DNA of 64,000 bases, from contig NC_090447.1 in NCBI RefSeq assembly GCF_031143425.1, forward strand, positions 138,155,106 to 138,219,105, in the 5' to 3' direction. The notes under the pieces were generated by a model. It was not told where the DNA came from. It worked only from the letters and a program-made list of their open reading frames with translations, and ran no database searches. Positions 24,123-33,318 of the stretch are shown here, piece by piece. Source of the DNA: Pleurodeles waltl. Lineage: Eukaryota > Chordata > Amphibia > Caudata > Salamandridae. How positions within the stretch are numbered: the first letter of the stretch is position 1; every line of letters begins with the position of its first letter. A program made the position numbers and the translations under genes.

Positions 24123-24493
24123 ACACAAAAGGTGGCCTGTATGTGTGTTGAGTCTAGGCCTAGGTATGTGTGACGCAGTTGGGAATGAAGCCATGTGGGC
24201 CTCTGAAATGGCGGCTGCCTGACCTGTAAAGTGGGACAATGGGATGTGAGGTAACTGCACTGGCGTTGTACACCGTCGCGGTAGGCGCTCGAAGACCGCG
24301 GTGCCATGCTGCATTGGTTAACATTGGACCCTATGGGTTCCAGGAGCCAATGGTGATGTACGCCGGCGGTGACGGTACGCACCGCCGCGGACGTGACCGC
24401 CATTTTCTATCTGTTCAATCACTCGATACCTGATCTTCGACAGGAGAGGACCTACAGTGCAAGTGCTGCTATGACCTCGGTCTGGAAGAGACA
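24123..24493. promoter_or_regulatory. Divergent intergenic promoter region, element C
   Basis: Contains ATTGG (near 24313 and 24325) and CCAATGG (near 24348), then GTGACGGTACGCACCGCC at 24369 and GGACGTGACCGCCATTTTCT near 24390. The last two blocks are shared with element A at 5292-5330. The region is CpG-rich relative to its surroundings. A bidirectional promoter for the transposase and gene 3 is the simplest reading. Confidence 0.5.
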
Positions 24494-27257
24494 ATGGCTC
24501 GAGTGTCTGGGGAAAGGGCCCCTACCTTCACATCTGAGGAGTTGGAGAAGCTCGTGGATGGGGTCCTCCCCCAGTACACGCTACTCTATGGTCCTTCAGA
24601 CAAACAGGTATGTACACAGGGAGCATGTTGTATGGGCTATGCCTGTGCGAAGAGTGCTGGATGTAAGAAGGAAGGGGGCAGGGTGCTGCGTGCATGAAAG
24701 ACGGTGAATGCATGTGCCACATGCCAAGGGTAGGGATGAGGGCCAATCACTTTGACGGTGCAGTTGGTAATAACTTCTCTTTTTCCCCTGTACATTTCAT
24801 GTAGATCAGCGCCCACCAGAAGAAAGATATTTGGCGTGCCATCGCCAAGGACGTCCAGACCCTGGGGGTCTACCACAGATGGAGCACCCACTGCCGGAAA
24901 AGATGGGAGGACATTCGCCGCTGGAGCAAGAAGACGGCAGAGGCTCAGCTGGGGATGGCCTCCCAACGTGGGAGGGGTGCCCGTTGCACCATGACCCCCC
25001 CTGATGTTCAGGATCCTGGCGGTGGCCTACCCGGATTTGGATGGGCGCTTGAGGTCATCACAGCAGCCACAAGGGGGTGAGTACACTCTCATTCTGATGA
25101 CTATGCGCGCAGTGGAGGTGTCTTGGCGGGGAGGTGGGCTGTGGGTTTCCCTAGGCAAGGGCAAGTTCTGTAGGCAAGGCCCCTCCGTAAGGCAGGCCAT
25201 GTGGCACCCCACCTCTGTAGAGTGCCAAGTACACATAGTCATGCCCCTGTGTCATCTATGTGTGCAGATGTCGTCCATAGCCTTGTAGGCCATTTCCCAG
25301 AAATTGAACAGTGGAGCCCAAGAGCACGGCTTAGTGCAGGGGCCTTCTGTGTCTGTCGTGTCCGCCAACGGTAGCAGTAATGCTTGCACTCAACATGTCT
25401 TTCTTCTGTCTTCCCCCCCTTTTTGTGGTCTCCCTGTTCTTGTGTGCATTAGCATAATCAGGCGGAGGAGCAGTGGCACCGGAGCACGAGGGAGCTGCAT
25501 CCCACATGGCCCTGGAGGTCGACACTACGGAGTCTGAATTCACCAGTGGGACGGAGGGTGAGGGGAGCTCCACGGCAGGGACAGGAGCTGACACCAGCGA
25601 CACGGACTCGTCCTCTGATGGGAGCTCCCTTGTGGTGGCGGCAACATCTGTGCCCCCGCATCTACAGGTACAGCCGCCACCCCCCCTACCAGCACCGCCC
25701 TCCCAGCAGCCCCTCAGACTTTTCCCCGTGCCCGCTAACCCACGAGGGTGGACATCACCTTCACCCCAGGCACCTCAGGCCCTGCTCCAGTCAACCCTGC
25801 TGCCCTCAGTGAGGAGGCCATTGACCTCCTCAGGTCCCTCACTGTTGGGCAGTCTACCATTTTGAATGCCATCCATGGTGTAGAGAGGCAGTTGCAACAA
25901 ACCAATGCATTCCTGGAGGGCATTCATTCTGGTCAGGCGGCCCTTCAGCGAGCTTTTCAGACTCTGGCCTCAGCACTGATGGCAGCCATTGTCCCCGTCT
26001 CTAGCCTCCCCCCTCCAACTTCCTCCACCCCGACCCAATCCCCTCTACCTCAGGCTATCACAAGCACACCTACAGACCAACATGCACACACGCCAACACC
26101 CAAGGGAAGCTCAGGCAAACATAAGCACCACACATCCCACAGGCACTCACGCAAGCATCACACACATGCGGACACACCAACATCCACTGCCTCCACTTTG
26201 TCCCCCTCCTCCTCGTCTCCCTCCTCCCTCCCAGTCTCGTCTACACTCACACCTGCATGCACTAACTCTATAGCCACTACGTCCCTCTCCAGCACACCCA
26301 CCACCACACCCCGTTCTCGTGCAGTCACCACCCCAGTACCATTCACACGTCCCCTGTGTCTGTGATGCCCCCTCCCAAGATACACAAATGCAGGCACACA
26401 CCCAACCATCATTTACCTCACGACAGCCTCCAGCGCATGCACCTTCACCCAAAGTCACCAAACGTACACCTCCCACAACCACCACCTCTTCCTCCACTCC
26501 CAAACCCCCTTCAGCTACCCGTCCTAGTGTGTCCAAAAAACTTTTCCTGTCCCACCTTGACCTCTTTCCCACACCTTCCCCACCCCGTCCGTCTCATAGG
26601 TCCCGAACTAGCACCTCAGCCACAACATCTCCGGGACCAGTGGTGCCTGTAGTCACCGGAATCTGGAGTGCACCGGCCACCAGGGCAGCCAGTGTGGCAC
26701 GGAGCCACAACACAGACAGTCCCCCACCTGTGAAGCATCAGAAGTTGGCCAGTGCCCTGCGGGGGAGGTGGAAGACTCCAGCCACCAAAGCTGCTCCCAG
26801 GGGTCCCGTTGGGAGTGTGGAGTCAGCTGTGACACCTTCCAAGGTGGGGAAGGTCCACAAGAAACCCGGCAAGTCTGGGAAGAGCAGCACTGCGGAGAAG
26901 ACCGCTATCATCCCCGCTGCCCAGAAGGCCACTGCCAGCACCAGCCCAGCTGCCAAGGGAGCCCACCGCCAGCACCAGCCCAGCTGCCCAGGAGCCCACC
27001 GCCAGCAGCAGCCCAGCTGCCCAGAAGGGCACCGCCAGCAGCAGCCCAGCTGCCCAGGAGGCCATCGCCAGTACCAGCCCAGCTGCCCAGGAGGCCACCG
27101 CCAGCAGCAGCCCAGCTGCCCAGGAGGCCACCGCCAGCAGCAGCCCAGCTGCCCAGGAGGCCACCGCCAGCACCAGCCCAGCTGCCCAGGAGGCCACCGC
27201 CAGCACCAGCCCCGCTGGGCCATGAAGGACCGCCAGCACCAGCCCACTGGGCCATGA
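24494..27257 (+). pseudogene. Harbinger gene 3: second Myb/SANT-like protein, copy C
   Basis: Exon 1 is 24494-24607 (114 bases, phase 0; ERAPTFTSEELEKLVDGVLP). Exon 2 is 24805-25076 after CATGTAG: SAHQKKDIWRAIAKDVQTLG, THCRKRWEDIRRWSKKTAEA, then QLGMASQRGRGARCTMTP. Exon 3 starts at 25462: GGAVAPEHEGAA, an acidic Ser/Asp/Thr linker (DTSDTDSSSDGSS), then PAALSEEAIDLLRSLTVGQS and NAFLEGIHSGQAALQRAFQT, a long Ser/Thr/Pro/His tail and a basic KKPGKSGKSS segment. The tail enters the 33-bp minisatellite. Lesions: one extra C in the C7 run near 24995 (copy A has C6), a frame change near 25660, TAA at 25736-25738, and an extra C near 26963. The Myb-like half resembles TSNARE1/MYPOP-type domains, not gene 1. 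Function inferred. Confidence 0.75.
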
Positions 27258-27312
27258 AGGACCACCAGCACCAGCCCCGCTGGGCCATGAAGGACCACCA
27301 GCAGCTGAGACC
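26914..27312 (+). repeat. 33-bp minisatellite in gene 3 tail, element C
   Basis: Nine head-to-tail 33-base units with the core GCTGCCCAGGAGGCCACCGC, followed by three units of a diverged 33-base form with core GCTGGGCCATGAAGGACC. In the upstream reading frame it encodes an Ala/Thr/Ser repeat; one extra base near 26963 switches it to HRQQQPSCPGG. Long open frames on the opposite strand here are by-products of the repeat. Confidence 0.9.
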
Positions 27313-27316
27313 CTGC

Positions 27317-27640
27317 TATCTCAAGCACCGCTGTACAGGGCACCGCCATCTCAAACACTCCTGAACAGGGCACCACCATCTCAAGCACCGTTGAACAGGG
27401 CACCGCCATCTCAAGCACCGCTGAACAGAGCACCGCCATCTCAAGCACTGCAGAACAGGGCACCGCCATCTCAAGCACCGCTGAACAGGGCACCGCCATC
27501 TCAAGCACCGCTGCACAGGGCACCGCCATCTCAAACACCGCTGAACAGGGCACCGCCATCTCAAGCACCGCTGCACAGGGCACCGACATCTCAACCACCG
27601 CTGAACAGGGCACCACCATCGCAAGCACCGCTAGCCCATG
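27317..27640 (+). repeat. 30-bp minisatellite, element C
   Basis: About ten and a half head-to-tail units of 30 bases with core CAGGGCACCGCCATCTCAAG, directly after the 33-bp array. Both strands are open across it because the period is a multiple of three. Confidence 0.9.
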
Positions 27641-27682
27641 AGCGGCAGGGGCACTGACGCAACTGAGTCCGTCACGGGGTGA

Positions 27683-27957
27683 ATGAGGCACTCTGGGCAC
27701 CATGTCCCCTCCAGAACCAGTGGAGACTGTCATCCCCTACCTCTGTCCTTAACAGGATGAAGCACTCTGGGCACAAAGCCCCCTCCAGAACCAGTGGAGA
27801 CTGTCATCCACTACCTCTGTCCTTAACAGGATGAAGCACTCTGGGCACCATGCCCCCTCCAGAACCAGTGGAGACTGTTATCCACTACCTTTGTCCTTAA
27901 CAGGATGAAGCACTCTGGGCACCATGCCCCCTCCAGAACCAGTGGAGACTGGCATGC
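27683..27957 (+). repeat. 74-bp tandem repeat, element C
   Basis: Units begin ATGAAGCACTCTGGGCAC at 27683, 27757, 27831 and 27905, exactly 74 bases apart; the last is truncated. Each contains CCCCTCCAGAACCAGTGGAG, homologous to the roughly 85-bp array in element A at 8125-8330. Confidence 0.92.
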
Positions 27958-28140
27958 ACTTGTGAGACTGTGGCTTTGCACTCCCCAGGATGGAACAGTG
28001 GGCAACCCACCCGCTGTATAGACTTGAGAGACTGTGGCTTTGTACTCCCCAGAATGGAACAGTGGGCAAGCACCCACTGTAGAGACTTGAGAGACTGTGG
28101 CTTTGCACTCCCCTGGATGGAACAATGGGCATGTGACCCC
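27958..28140 (+). repeat. About 64-bp tandem repeat, element C
   Basis: Three units with GAGACTGTGGCTTTG at 27964, 28028 and 28091, each containing CTCCCCAGGATGGAACAGTG. It directly follows the 74-bp array. Related sequence occurs once or twice in element A (CTTGCACTCCCCAGC). Confidence 0.88.
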
Positions 28141-28984
28141 CTCATGGATTTGGCATCGTGCACTCAAGCAGCTGAGGTGCCCCCCCATTCCCTCCCCTGA
28201 GGTGCCTGTTTTCTTGCTCTCTGATGCCCCTGCAGTGTTCTCTCCGTAATGGTCGGGGATCTTGTGTGGGCCTGGCCCATACCGGGTGGTCCCAGTGTTC
28301 CACGGACTTTCTTAGTGCACTACCTGGACTACTATGCTTGGTATATATTTTGTACATGGTGTATATATATATTTCTGACTACTTGTTTCTAATATATTAC
28401 AATGGTTACACTCATTTTCTATTGTCTTTGCATTCTTGCAGGAGATTTGGGGGGGTGTAACTGTGATGTATTGATCTGCATTTGTGTGTGTTGTAGTAGG
28501 TGAGGGTGGGGGTGTTGCGTGTGTGTGTCACTCTCTTTTCCCTCCCCTGTGGCATAGGTGCAGTACTCACCGTGGTCTTCGCCGCCGGCGTTCGTGCTCC
28601 TGGTAGAGGAGCAGGAAGACTGTCGCAGGTAGAATTTTGGAGTTCCGGGTCCATGGTGTGCTCGTTCCTCGTGGGGTGTGTAGAGGTGGGCGTTTTCCCT
28701 TCGGATTTCCTGTTTCCGCCGTGTTTTTATCCGCGGTGAATCTGCCCCCGAAAAAGTGGCGGATTGGGCTGTCATAATAGTGTAGGCGGTACATTGTATC
28801 CCGCCTCTCTGTTGGTGGTGACCGCCGTGCTGTTTGTTTGTACCGCTGTGGCGGTCGGAGTGTTAAAGTGGCTGTCTTTGTTGGCGGTTTCCGCCACGGT
28901 CATAATTGCAATTTGTTTACCGCCGGCCTGTTGGCGGTCTTACTGCCGCTTTTACACCGACCGCCAGGGTTGTAATGACCACCA

Positions 28985-31089
28985 ATGTAATTTAATTGTT
29001 CTTTATTAACATAGCATGTTTTAAAATGAAACAATCAACACTCCAGATTCACTGATGGTTCAATTTTATGACATAACTGAAATGATATAATTTTATATAA
29101 CATCAATTATTGAAACGTGTAGATATTGTGTGTTTGGAATGTTCTGAGACAGGAACATTTATGCTATTTTTATGGAATATCATGGTGTGCTATGCCATGC
29201 TTTACTATCCTATGTCATGCCATTAATTTATTGAAATTTTTTTTGTTTGTGGTTTTCGTGTTTATTTCTGTAAGGGTTACAGTGTCAAGTGCAACAAGGC
29301 ACATGAGCACGCTTACCTTTTAGTATGTTAATCCCACTCAGCACGCTGACTCACAACATTTGTATCATGCACACCACCAAAATGTTTATCTGTGTAGTTG
29401 TTCAATTTCATCAGCCTGCAGTGCTAGCAATAACTTTGAGGATTACAGTGCTCAGAAAAAACTGTTTCATGAGATATACAAAACATAATATACCCATTAC
29501 TCTTAATTTAAAGTGGAAAAGTTAAAGTGAAACACCTTCTATACACATATTAACTAATGTAATGATATGGGTTTGGGTGTTTCTTACACCTTCTTATGAG
29601 TGACTTTTGGTATGATAAAAACCTATAACACAGTTTTACATGGCCACCCATGCTTTTTTATTTTTATGAAACTATACTTTTCATAGTTACTACAATAATG
29701 TATTAGTTGTTCTATTAAATATTTTGACTTCTGAATAAGTTCACAACATCAGGTTATAAGTATCTGATAGACAGGAGAGTGACGATGATTTCTAGATGAG
29801 CTGGACTGTAATTGCTGACAATTACATGAAATTATATATTTATCTGTAGAGGAAAATGAAAAGCCACAAAGTCAATAAAACATCAACCTATCAAAATGAA
29901 ACTCAGTGCAATTTTCGGGGGAAAGCAGTTGGTGTGGTGCAGCCAGTTCTCACCCACAATCACCATGAAAGGGGAAGAAGAGAGCTGATGGGTTTCACAG
30001 GGATGGTATCACTATTGGGGATACTCAGTGCAACAATCTATGTTAGTCTACCTCCATTGACCTCCTTCTGCACCGATTCCCTCACTACCACCCACAAGTG
30101 GTGCTCCTCATTTCTCCTTTGCCCCTTTCTCACATTTATTAATTTTATAGCACTACCCATCCCAACCTAGATAGTCAGGTTGCTTCGCATCACAAACATC
30201 GAGAGACAATAAGTGATACAAGTGTGTACATCAATTTAAACAAAGAGTCAGTAAAGCCAATGGAACTAAAACTGTAGGAATCATGTCGTACATACTGATA
30301 TGCATTGTTTGCTAAGAGCGCTTTGTCTGGTGAAACAAAGGGACAGATTAACTACGTTTTTAAGCTATGTAATAAACCATATTGCTGTGCTAGGTCACCT
30401 GAAAAGGAGAGAGCACAAGAGCACCATATCTTCTAAGTTGTGGCGATGTTGCTGTTTCCTATAGTGCTGGTGTACCTTTGGCTTTCTCGTGCCAATGCAT
30501 GCATCCTTGCACTATAGTGCAAGGGTGTGTGTGCGTGATGTCAAACATAGATTTTGTAATGGAAGGGTATCCATCCAGCACAAAATTCAATATTGTAACA
30601 AAGTTTAACATCTTACAACTTTGTATGTGTGGTGTACGATGCAGCACACATGAAAAGTTGGAATGATAAGGAAAATAAATCTTTCATCCAAATGTAAGCC
30701 TCAAGGAGGTGTAATATTTTGTTTCAAAATCCCTTTCTATCAAAGTTAATAGATAAGGCTTAGTGTCACATTCCATTGTTGAGCACATGGGTATGCCCAT
30801 GTACCATACTTTACATAAAGTACTGCATAGTGCTTCTTTGTGTTACTTTAGTGCTACTGTCCAGTACAATTCAGGATTTGCATTGGAAAAGTAGCCCCAT
30901 AATAACACTTTTCATGAGGTTTGCATACCTTTGTGATGGAAGCCAGGAACAAATTGCTAGTTACTCCAAACTATAAACTCAGGATCGGAACAAAGCACGA
31001 TTGGGTGTCATACTATATTATTACCCAAAGGAACCCTTTTTAGCAACATTGGAATAACAATTGAGAAAGAAATACAATAAGGTTCTAAG
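28985..31089. other. Unassigned AT-rich sequence; hairpin cluster near 30505-30625
   Basis: There is no protein-coding signal. The only structure I see is a run of inverted repeats: CTTGCACTATAGTGCAAG near 30508, ATTTTGT..ACAAAAT near 30550-30590, and ACAAAGTT..AACTTTGT near 30598-30624. These suggest a small MITE of unknown family. Confidence 0.5.
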
Positions 31090-31545
31090 GGGAATATTTA
31101 AGAAAAGTAGACTGAACACAGTGCAGCGCCACTTTTCTTGCGCCCCTTAGAAACCCCCCTAACGCCAACATGTGTCCACTGTATTTACAATACAGTGTAC
31201 CACAGCAGTAGTTAGGGGACTAGCATCAACATTTTTTATGCTAGTCCTACAAAGCACCCAGAGGCCCATTCAAACTAATGTAAGCCTCCTTCGAACCACT
31301 GCTCTGAGCTGATGTTAAAAGTGCTGAGAAAAATGGCACAAGGAAATCTCTTAGATTTCCTTGCACCATTTTTTTGCCCACCCCCTAACAGGGGAACCCC
31401 CCCTTTGCACACATTATGCCTGGTGTAGTCATAATATAGCTCAAAGGGTTACAAAGTGGTGCAATGCATGCATTGCACCACTTTTTAAATATGGCCTGGC
31501 ATTTTTGGCAGTCTAACGCCAAATTAGCATCAAAAAATGCATAGG
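31090..31545. repeat. Multi-hairpin MITE-like repeat
   Basis: Four stem-loops in a row: CACTGTATT..AATACAGTG near 31177-31198, GGACTAGCAT..ATGCTAGTCC near 31218-31248, AATGGCACAAGGAAATCT with its near complement at about 31332-31376, and a perfect 32-bp palindrome at 31453-31484 centred on ATGCAT. The 5' edge TAAGGGGAATATTTAAG resembles the terminus of the MITE at 39283-40189 (GGGGCATATTTATA on one side). The boundaries are approximate and I found no target duplication. Confidence 0.6.
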
Positions 31546-31559
31546 GGCTGGTGGGAGGA

Positions 31560-32576
31560 GAAGGTTCTCATGGCTCAACATGATGCATTATGGGATGAAC
31601 ATGTAGTATATTGGCTATGTTAGATAGATGATTTATTCATCATATGGAGAGGTACACTTGAGACACCTGAGGCATTTCTTACAAGTCTTACCAATAAGTC
31701 AGTGAATTTACACTTTACAGCACAAATGAACAGACATCAAGTAGAATTTATGGATGTACAGATATTCATTATAGACAATAAAATAGAACCCGGCAATTTA
31801 GAAAGGCCACAGCAGGCAATTCTGTCTTACATGCCAGCAGCTTTCATCCTTAACATCTTAAGGATAGCACCATATATGGTGAAATGATTTGTCTTAGAAG
31901 AAATTGTAGTTGTATTGATGATTTTGTAAGCTGTCAAGAGGAGGTGAAGAGCAGATTCTTAGCAAGGGGATATACCAAAGTAACCCTTGACTGTGTGATA
32001 ACTAAAGCAAATTCGAAAAGTAGGGAAACTGTCTTGTTTGGAAAAAAGACTGAGGCCAAGGAGACTAACACTAGATTAATCATAATGTTTAATAAACAAG
32101 AGAAATAGCTCAGGGCAATTTTTTAAAAGTATTGGTCTTTGGTTCAAGGGGTCCCGGTGCTAGACATTTTTATGCGCAAGGCGCCACTTATTACATTTAG
32201 AAAAGTCTCTTTAATGAGGGATGCCTTGGTGACAAGTAGTCAATCATGGTGGATAAACAAATTTGTCTCTTCCCAAAAAGAGGGCTTTATAATTGTATTT
32301 CCTGTACAGCCTGTAAATTTTGAGTTAATACTGCAGAATATGCTATGCGATTCCATGTAAGACTGCAAAAAGTTATGGGTTTTTTTCAACTGCAAAACTG
32401 AATATATGTACTGGAATGTGACTGTGGATGAAAGTAATGTTGGTAGCACCAAATTACAGTTCCAAAAAGAATTCTACAACATTTAAGAACCATTTCCAAC
32501 ATAGATACCTCATACCCTGTAGTCAGACATTTCAATGAATGTCATGATAACAATCTGAATTGCCTGAAGTATTATG
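31560..32576 (+). pseudogene. Penelope-like retroelement remnant (RT palm to GIY-YIG)
   Basis: In shifting frames the plus strand shows, in order, an RT catalytic block (W-L-C-stop-IDDLFIIW near 31611, where the first Tyr of the YIDD box is lost), NRHQVEFMDVQIFI, PYMVK-type and IRLRRNCSCID segments (31860-31920), SRFLARGYTK near 31960, and a C-terminal segment KRILQHLRTISNID..VVRHFNECHDN (32470-32560). The last resembles the end of the GIY-YIG endonuclease of Penelope-like elements. Penelope-like RTs are telomerase-related and use target-primed integration. The copy is 5'-truncated, with stops and frameshifts, and its 3' end is cut at 32576 by Harbinger D. The family call rests on motif memory. 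Confidence 0.65.
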
Positions 32577-33024
32577 GTCCTCATTATGACATTGGCAGTA
32601 AATGACACTTACAGCCACGCTGGCGGCTGCCAACTTACTGCGGCGGATATCCGTTCACCATATTATAACACACACCAATCTGTCAGTCTTCAGCGACATA
32701 CACAAATCCGCCAGACCAAAGGTCAGTGATAAACTGGTGGTATCTAAACCCACACTGTTACGCCAACAGAACTACACCCACCACATTATGACCCACGATT
32801 GACCATGGAGGACATTCAACAGTGGTAAACCATTGGCGGTACATACCGCCGTGGTCACAATGGTCACCCACAGACAAAACAACACTACATTGGACAATTC
32901 AAACAACACACACCTGGCACTCATACACACACCACATCCACACACCCACACCACTATAAAACACACACCCACATTACCCACAACCCTTTACGATTACAAA
33001 CCATTGCCAGCAGAGAGACACCAT

Positions 33025-33195
33025 GGGCCTTATTACAACTTTGGAGAACGGTGCTAATCCGTCCCAAATGTGACGGATATACCACCTACCGTATTACGAG
33101 TTCCATAGGATATAATGGACTCGTAATACGGTAGGTGGTATATCCGTCACATTTGGGACGGATTAACACCGTCCTCCAAAGTTGTAATCAGGCCC
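33025..33195. mobile_element. Palindromic (foldback) MITE inside Harbinger D
   Basis: Almost the whole 171 bases is one inverted repeat: GGGCCTTATTACAACTTTGG at the left and its near complement CCAAAGTTGTAATCAGGCCC at the right, with long arms meeting near 33110. The termini are of Harbinger type. Removing it with one CCA restores a sequence that lines up with element A (GACATCAAGACC near 1981) as GACACCAAGACT, so CCA is the candidate duplicated site. Confidence 0.85.
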
Positions 33196-33318
33196 CAAGA
33201 CTAATGACACAACTAGAGCCACACACTACTCACACCTATACACCACTCACGCACCCCACATCACACACCCCAACACATTACCCAACACACCCTCACCCAC
33301 ACACATCACACAAAACCC

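Larger units (their letters stand above)
20311..28984 (+). mobile_element. PIF/Harbinger element C (three-gene type, best preserved)
   Basis: The left end TGGCCCTCATTACAACATTGG and the right end, read on the minus strand as TGGTGGTCATTACAACC, form the terminal inverted repeat. Both are followed by about 250-300 bases densely packed with CCGCC/GGCGG motifs. All three genes are present in the order gene 1 (+), transposase (-), gene 3 (+), with introns and splice sites mostly intact and only a few point lesions. I did not find a convincing 3-bp duplication, and the exact termini are uncertain by a few bases. At about 8.7 kb it is long for a Harbinger element. Confidence 0.88.

Noticed and set aside
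26738..27733. Long minus-strand open frame (331 codons) and overlapping frames opposite gene 3 of element C
   Set aside because: It lies across the 33- and 30-bp arrays, whose period is a multiple of three, so both strands stay open. Composition is repeat-driven and no domain is seen.
20300..28990. A 3-bp target duplication for element C
   Set aside because: Flanks ACAA/ATGT do not match under any termini I tried, so I report the element without a duplication.
29856..30170. 104-codon plus-strand frame in unassigned DNA
   Set aside because: Low complexity, no splice or homology support; consistent with chance.
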